DNA from: Chloroflexota bacterium | Lineage (GTDB): Bacteria > Chloroflexota > Anaerolineae > Promineifilales > Promineifilaceae | NCBI GenBank assembly: GCA_020353135.1 | Contig: CP070688.1 | Location: forward strand, 2,974,041 to 2,991,476 | DNA: 17,436 bases | Direction of reading: 5' to 3' | Shown: in pieces, positions 15,202-17,436 of the stretch | Layout of the letters: the number at the start of each line of letters is the position of its first letter | Position numbering within the stretch: position 1 is the first letter of the stretch | The notes under the pieces: model-generated | What the model saw: only the letters and a program-made list of their open reading frames with translations | The model's database searches: none | Told to the model about the DNA's origin: nothing | Program-made: the position numbers and the translations under genes

Positions 15202-15489
15202 TTAGCGGCCGCCGCCGTACGCTTCGATCTCGCACACGGGGCAGTTAAACGTTGTATCGCCGCCAGCGCATGAAAAACAATAGTAATGGCCGCAGTCAAC
15301 GCACCATTCCCAGTTGACAGCTTCAGCACAGGTCTCGCAGTGCCGACCGCAGCCGACACAATCGCGCCATTCTTCGCCGTCAAGACGGAACCATTCCCCG
15401 CATTGCTGGCAGTTGTCAAAACCCAGCGACCGGGCCAGCGCCAGGTCCTTGTTTTCAACTGCTCTTCTCGCTCGCTGCCAGATATCCAT
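15202..15489 (-). CDS. Small 12-cysteine zinc-ribbon-like protein
   Basis: A 95-aa soluble protein in which six CxxC pairs follow a short charged helix (residues 1-22): C27/C30, C44/C47, C51/C54, C63/C66, C71/C74 and C83/C86, with H50 and H68 nearby. The spacing fits three zinc sites in a compact treble-clef or RING/B-box-like arrangement, but I cannot assign a family. Aromatic residues between the pairs (WFRL, WEWC, HYYCF) suggest a folded core rather than a metallothionein. The ATG has no Shine-Dalgarno; it lies 10 bases after a perfect TATAAT, implying a nearly leaderless transcript. A reading frame of 91 aa in another phase overlaps it but lacks the ordered cysteine pattern. Possible roles include nucleic-acid or protein binding. 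Confidence 0.8.
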   Translation of the reverse strand: MDIWQRARRAVENKDLALARSLGFDNCQQCGEWFRLDGEEWRDCVGCGRHCETCAEAVNWEWCVDCGHYYCFSCAGGDTTFNCPVCEIEAYGGGR

Positions 15490-15499
15490 GATGAGATCT

Positions 15500-15508
15500 A
15501 TTATAGCA
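15500..15508 (-). promoter_or_regulatory. Extended -10 promoter of the Cys-rich gene
   Basis: On the minus strand TGCTATAAT fits the extended -10 consensus TGnTATAAT exactly. No -35 is well placed: TTGACG ends 13 bases upstream and TTGTGA 20 bases upstream, which an extended -10 can tolerate. The ATG begins 10 bases after the hexamer, so the mRNA would start only about four bases before the start codon. Confidence 0.65.
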
Positions 15509-15543
15509 TCCCGCCGAGCGTCAATTCACAAGGCCAAGCCAGG

Positions 15544-17001
15544 CTATTCCCAGGAGGGTAGCTCATCCATGCCGGCTTGCCTGGCCAGGGAGGTCATCAT
15601 TTGGTCGAGTTCGCCTTCTTGCCCGGCCGGCAACTGGGGTCGTTCATAGGCCGATACTAACTCGTCCACCCGAATCCTGGCCCGGGCAAAAGTATCCGGC
15701 CGGCCTTGATCCTGCCAGGCGCGCAGCGAGCCGCGATCGACGACGGTCGACGGCAGATGCTGTTCTTTGGCAAATAGGCGGCGGGTTACTTTCTGTTTCA
15801 AAAAATCGGCTTTAAATTCGATGCCGGCGAACATCTCAGTGGCCAGCGTTTCCGTATGGACGTGCATGCCTGCCAACAGCCGCCTGGCCATGGCGATGGC
15901 TTCGGCGTCGACAACCAACTTCTCGGGACTTATGCAAGCCAGGAAATCCAACATGCCGGCGCCTGAGATCATATTGATGCCAGCCTGGGCCCCGACCAGG
16001 GCCGTCAAGCCGCTCTCCAATCCGGCCTGGGCATCGACTACCTTGGCGTCGCTGGCGCCCATGTAAGCATGGGTCGGCAAGCCCAGGCTTTTACCTACCT
16101 GGGCATAAGCGGCGTCGATCATGGCCGTCTCGATGGCTCCCATGGGCGTCGTACCCTGGCGCATGTCGAAGACGGCCGGCGCGCCACCCCAGACCACCGG
16201 GGCGCCCGGTTCGGCCAACTGGTGAATCGTGATGCCGCTAATGGTCTCGGCCGCGTGCTGGACGACCGAACCCAGCAGGGTCACCGGCCCGGCCGCGCCG
16301 GCCAGGGGCATGGAGACGATCTCGGCCGGGACGCCGGCCTGGGCCAAATCGATCAGATTCTGCGATCCGAAGTCGCTCCAGATGAGCGGCGGGGTCGGGC
16401 AGACATCAAATACCGCCCGTGGTTTTTCCCTGAGTTGCTGCCGGCCGCCGGCCACGATGGCCAGCATGTCGACCATCCGCCCGCTGGTATCCGAAGAAAA
16501 GGCGCCGGTCACAACCGGCTTACTCGAATGCAGAAGCACCAGGTAGAGTCGGTAAATGTCGCCGATATCTTCGGGGACTTCGTTGCAGACTACGGCCGTC
16601 GATTGGGCGTCATACTGGGGCAGTTGCTCGGTCACCTTGATCAGGCGCACCAGGTCGGGCGTGACCGACGGCCGGTGCTCCAGGGTCTCGTGATCGAGGA
16701 TGCTTACCCCGGAAGAGCCGGGATCGAAGTGGACGGAATCGCCGCCATAATTCACCGTCGGTCGCTCGGCTGCGTCATACAGGTAGAACTGGGACGGCGC
16801 GCTTTCCAGCGCCTCTCGGGCCGGTCGCTCCGGCAGAGATACAACTTTCGTAACCTCGTCGACCCGGGCGCCGGCCCGGGCAAGTAGCGCCCGAGCCTCG
16901 GGTGACTGGACCTTAACGCCGGGCGATAACAGCAGCTGGAAAGCCTCATCCAGCACACGTTCGATGAGCTCTGGCGAAAGCAGTCTTAGTTGTGTTGGCA
17001 T
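15544..17001 (-). CDS. MttB-superfamily (COG5598) corrinoid methyltransferase, non-pyrrolysine type
   Basis: A 485-aa protein of the trimethylamine methyltransferase (MttB) superfamily, whose members move a methyl group from methylated amines to a corrinoid protein. Typical segments are the N-terminal LIERVLDEAFQLLLSPGV, HFDPGSSGVSILDH (91-104), the barrel motif PLAGAAGPVTLLGSVVQHAAE, VVWGGAPAVFDMRQG, and ASDAKVVDAQAGLESGL followed by GAQAGINMISGAGMLD. There is no in-frame TAG, so this is not the pyrrolysine-containing MttB proper. Relatives without pyrrolysine include glycine betaine, proline betaine and carnitine demethylases. The ATG has AAGG eight bases upstream. A second family member ends 109 bases upstream. 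No corrinoid protein or activator is in the window. The exact substrate cannot be told. Confidence 0.93.
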   Translation of the reverse strand: MPTQLRLLSPELIERVLDEAFQLLLSPGVKVQSPEARALLARAGARVDEVTKVVSLPERPAREALESAPSQFYLYDAAERPTVNYGGDSVHFDPGSSGVSILDHETLEHRPSVTPDLVRLIKVTEQLPQYDAQSTAVVCNEVPEDIGDIYRLYLVLLHSSKPVVTGAFSSDTSGRMVDMLAIVAGGRQQLREKPRAVFDVCPTPPLIWSDFGSQNLIDLAQAGVPAEIVSMPLAGAAGPVTLLGSVVQHAAETISGITIHQLAEPGAPVVWGGAPAVFDMRQGTTPMGAIETAMIDAAYAQVGKSLGLPTHAYMGASDAKVVDAQAGLESGLTALVGAQAGINMISGAGMLDFLACISPEKLVVDAEAIAMARRLLAGMHVHTETLATEMFAGIEFKADFLKQKVTRRLFAKEQHLPSTVVDRGSLRAWQDQGRPDTFARARIRVDELVSAYERPQLPAGQEGELDQMMTSLARQAGMDELPSWE

Positions 17002-17078
17002 GCCTGTAACCTTTTGGGCTTAGCGTGATCTTGAACAAATCACTTTCATTTTCCTGGAAACTACCGGCTTAATGTCCC

Positions 17079-17097
17079 ACTCCAATACCAATGGAGT
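17079..17097. other. Weak hairpin between the two methyltransferase genes
   Basis: ACTCCA (17079-17084) and TGGAGT (17092-17097) form a 6-bp stem with a 7-base loop, 14 bases after the stop of the upstream methyltransferase. There is no T-tract. It may be an mRNA processing or partial termination site inside an operon, or chance. Confidence 0.25.
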
Positions 17098-17110
17098 TTG
17101 CATGACATCG

Positions 17111-17436
17111 CTAGACTTCGACGCTGGCGATGATCCGGCTCAACTCGGCCGACAAAGCCGGGTCCAACGGCTCCGGCCGGTGCTCGGCTAGAATGCGACG
17201 CGCTTCTGCTGTGGCCCAATCGACGGCGCCGTCCTCTTGTTCTTGCCAGACTTCATACGGCCGGCGGTCCATGTATTTCGGTAGCCAAAGCTCGCGCATA
17301 TTCTTTTTGGTGTGTTTCTGGGTCAGGAAAGTGCCGCCCGGTCCGACGGCGTCGATGACCTCCAGGGCCAGGCTGTCGTCGTCGACGACGATGCCGGCCA
17401 GCACCTGGCGCACCATGTCGAAAATCTCGCAATCCA
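17111..17436 (-). CDS. C-terminal part of a second MttB-superfamily methyltransferase (5' end outside window)
   Basis: The frame is open to the right window edge and ends at TAG (17113-17111), giving 107 residues. It carries the C-terminal hallmark of the family, GGTFLTQKHTKKNM then ELWLPKYMDRRPYEVWQ, and a closing helix ARRILAEHRPEPL. It aligns with the C-terminus of the neighbouring full-length protein (FL-QK-T, E-LP, DR, WQ-Q match in order), but the two differ at most positions, so they are diverged paralogues. Its closing segment is closer to the usual MttB-like pattern than that of the neighbour. An internal ATG at 17418 is not the true start because the homologous sequence (DCEIFD) continues upstream of it. 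Confidence 0.88.
   Translation of the reverse strand, partial: DCEIFDMVRQVLAGIVVDDDSLALEVIDAVGPGGTFLTQKHTKKNMRELWLPKYMDRRPYEVWQEQEDGAVDWATAEARRILAEHRPEPLDPALSAELSRIIASVEV

Overview
The window looks like a chromosomal segment of a moderately GC-rich bacterium, most likely a Chloroflexota (Anaerolineae-type) lineage. This is inferred from style, not from a phylogenetic marker: five exported proteins have lipobox signal peptides followed by long Pro/Thr/Glu/Ala-rich linkers (one with repeated Thr-Pro), there is a MacAB-like exporter with no outer-membrane channel gene, and MttB-family methyltransferases lie in tandem. No rRNA, tRNA, transposase, phage gene or CRISPR array was seen.

Layout. Positions 1-299 hold the 3' end of a Gly-rich protein. 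505-5297 (+) carries a lipid-anchored HtrA-like protease, then a tightly packed set: a YceI-domain lipoprotein, an OmpR-type response regulator, its HAMP histidine kinase and a small cupin. 11471-5383 (-) is a probable operon read right to left: HlyD-like adaptor, MacB-type ATPase, MacB/FtsX permease, a Gly-rich lipoprotein with a weakly Spy-like N-terminal part, and a lipid-anchored alpha/beta hydrolase. Diverging from it, 11762-14927 (+) has a lipid-anchored intradiol-dioxygenase-like protein, a Bcr/CflA-type MFS exporter and a ZIP-family metal transporter preceded by a near-consensus promoter buried in a highly symmetrical operator. The right end (-) has a 12-cysteine small protein with an almost leaderless promoter and two tandem non-pyrrolysine MttB-superfamily methyltransferases, the second cut by the window edge.

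How the genes may work together. HtrA, YceI, a Bae/Cpx-like two-component pair, and a MacAB-like exporter with a helical Gly-rich lipoprotein form a set that in Proteobacteria is spread over separate envelope-stress regulons. Here they may be one cell-surface stress and export island; this is inference from content and order.

The most unusual non-coding signals are two in-phase heptanucleotide arrays, each starting one or two bases after a stop codon, and the double 7-7-7 inverted repeat at the ZIP promoter.
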